Of a stretch of DNA of 64,000 bases, positions 63,994-64,000 are shown piece after piece. Each line of letters opens with the position of its first letter. Positions within the stretch are counted from its first letter, which is position 1. The translations under genes were made by a program, and so were the position numbers. The notes under the pieces were generated by a model. It had not been told where the DNA came from and did no database searches. It saw only the letters and a list, made by a program, of their open reading frames with translations. Origin of the DNA: an uncultured Caryophanales bacterium (GTDB lineage: Bacteria > Bacillota_I > Bacilli_A > RF39 > UBA660); assembly GCA_947169395.1 (NCBI GenBank), contig CAMVPJ010000002.1, positions 3,895-67,894 on the forward strand. Direction: 5' to 3'.

Positions 63994-64000
63994 AAGCTTA
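63950..64000 (-). mobile_element. Guide-RNA end of an IS200/IS605-type element
   Basis: From 63950 the bases turn structured: GTCAACCA, the hairpin CCCTGTACT / AGTACAGGG (63957-63976) and a second hairpin AAGCT / AGCTT (63987-63999). On the minus strand this is the 3' end of a tnpB guide RNA ending ...GGTTGAC, followed by host sequence (the guide). Its tnpB should lie just right of the window. Confidence 0.7.

Overview
The window reads as chromosome from an uncultured, very AT-rich, endospore-forming member of the Bacillota (Firmicutes). Evidence: strong AGGAGG/GGTGAT-type ribosome binding sites, sigma-A promoters of the TTGACA-N17-TATAAT form, a T-box leader, two alpha/beta-type small acid-soluble spore proteins (SASPs), three in-phase Spo0A (0A) boxes, a PASTA-domain kinase and intrinsic terminators after most genes. 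The standard code (TGA = stop) fits. I cannot name a genus; a host-associated clostridial or deep bacilli lineage is plausible.

Layout. 1-2.9 kb (minus): T-box leader, two tRNA-Asn genes and gatC-gatA-gatB (gatB runs off the left edge). 3-10.7 kb: a double-HTH regulator, a small ORF, gene debris, a YhcG-type PDDEXK protein, a giant RND/MMPL protein fused in frame to a second secreted protein, a decayed tnpB with its guide-RNA region, and a membrane-anchored protein. 10.9-14.4 kb: LysR regulator, coaC / unknown / coaB, and a cysE with a nonsense codon. 14.5-18.4 kb: an 11-repeat thioester/Cna-B surface adhesin. 18.5-19.4 kb: the 5' part of an ISLre2/UPF0236 insertion sequence. 19.4-29.8 kb (minus): a nine-gene operon joining a substrate-binding/vWA protein, an XpaC-like protein, a second binding protein, four paralogous surface proteins with VPNT-type tails (two frameshifted), TelA and a CbxX-type AAA ATPase. 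29.9-36.4 kb: trigger factor, then rlmN-prpC-prkC-rsgA-rpe, the kinase carrying an unusual C-terminal InlB-type repeat. 36.5-42.4 kb: multi-dockerin protein, YfhO-like membrane protein, two SASPs, thiI. 42.4-51.3 kb: hypothetical proteins, a lipoprotein, HAD phosphatase, transglutaminase-like protein, a histidine kinase behind 0A boxes, a cysteine-less EIIB-like protein, a membrane serpin, cysS, tRNA-Met and tRNA-Leu. 51.4-58.6 kb: HTH regulators and a lone MutH/Sau3AI-type nuclease, then rpsP-khpA, rhomboid, TspO, a dead MBL-fold protein, cca and HU. 58.7-63.7 kb: a valS 3' fragment, a four-gene operon (APH-type kinase, glycosyltransferase, MoaA-like radical SAM enzyme, unknown) and peptidase E. 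The window ends in a gene interrupted by the guide-RNA end of a second IS605-type element.

The strongest candidates for undescribed biology are the nine-gene TelA/XpaC/vWA/surface-protein operon; the CotS/CotSA-like kinase-glycosyltransferase-radical SAM operon; the two-codon (Asn/Glu) T-box that drives its own cognate tRNA genes plus the amidotransferase; the 0A-box-preceded kinase; and the isolated MutH-like nuclease near a tRNA cluster. All functional statements rest on motifs read by eye; no database search was run.
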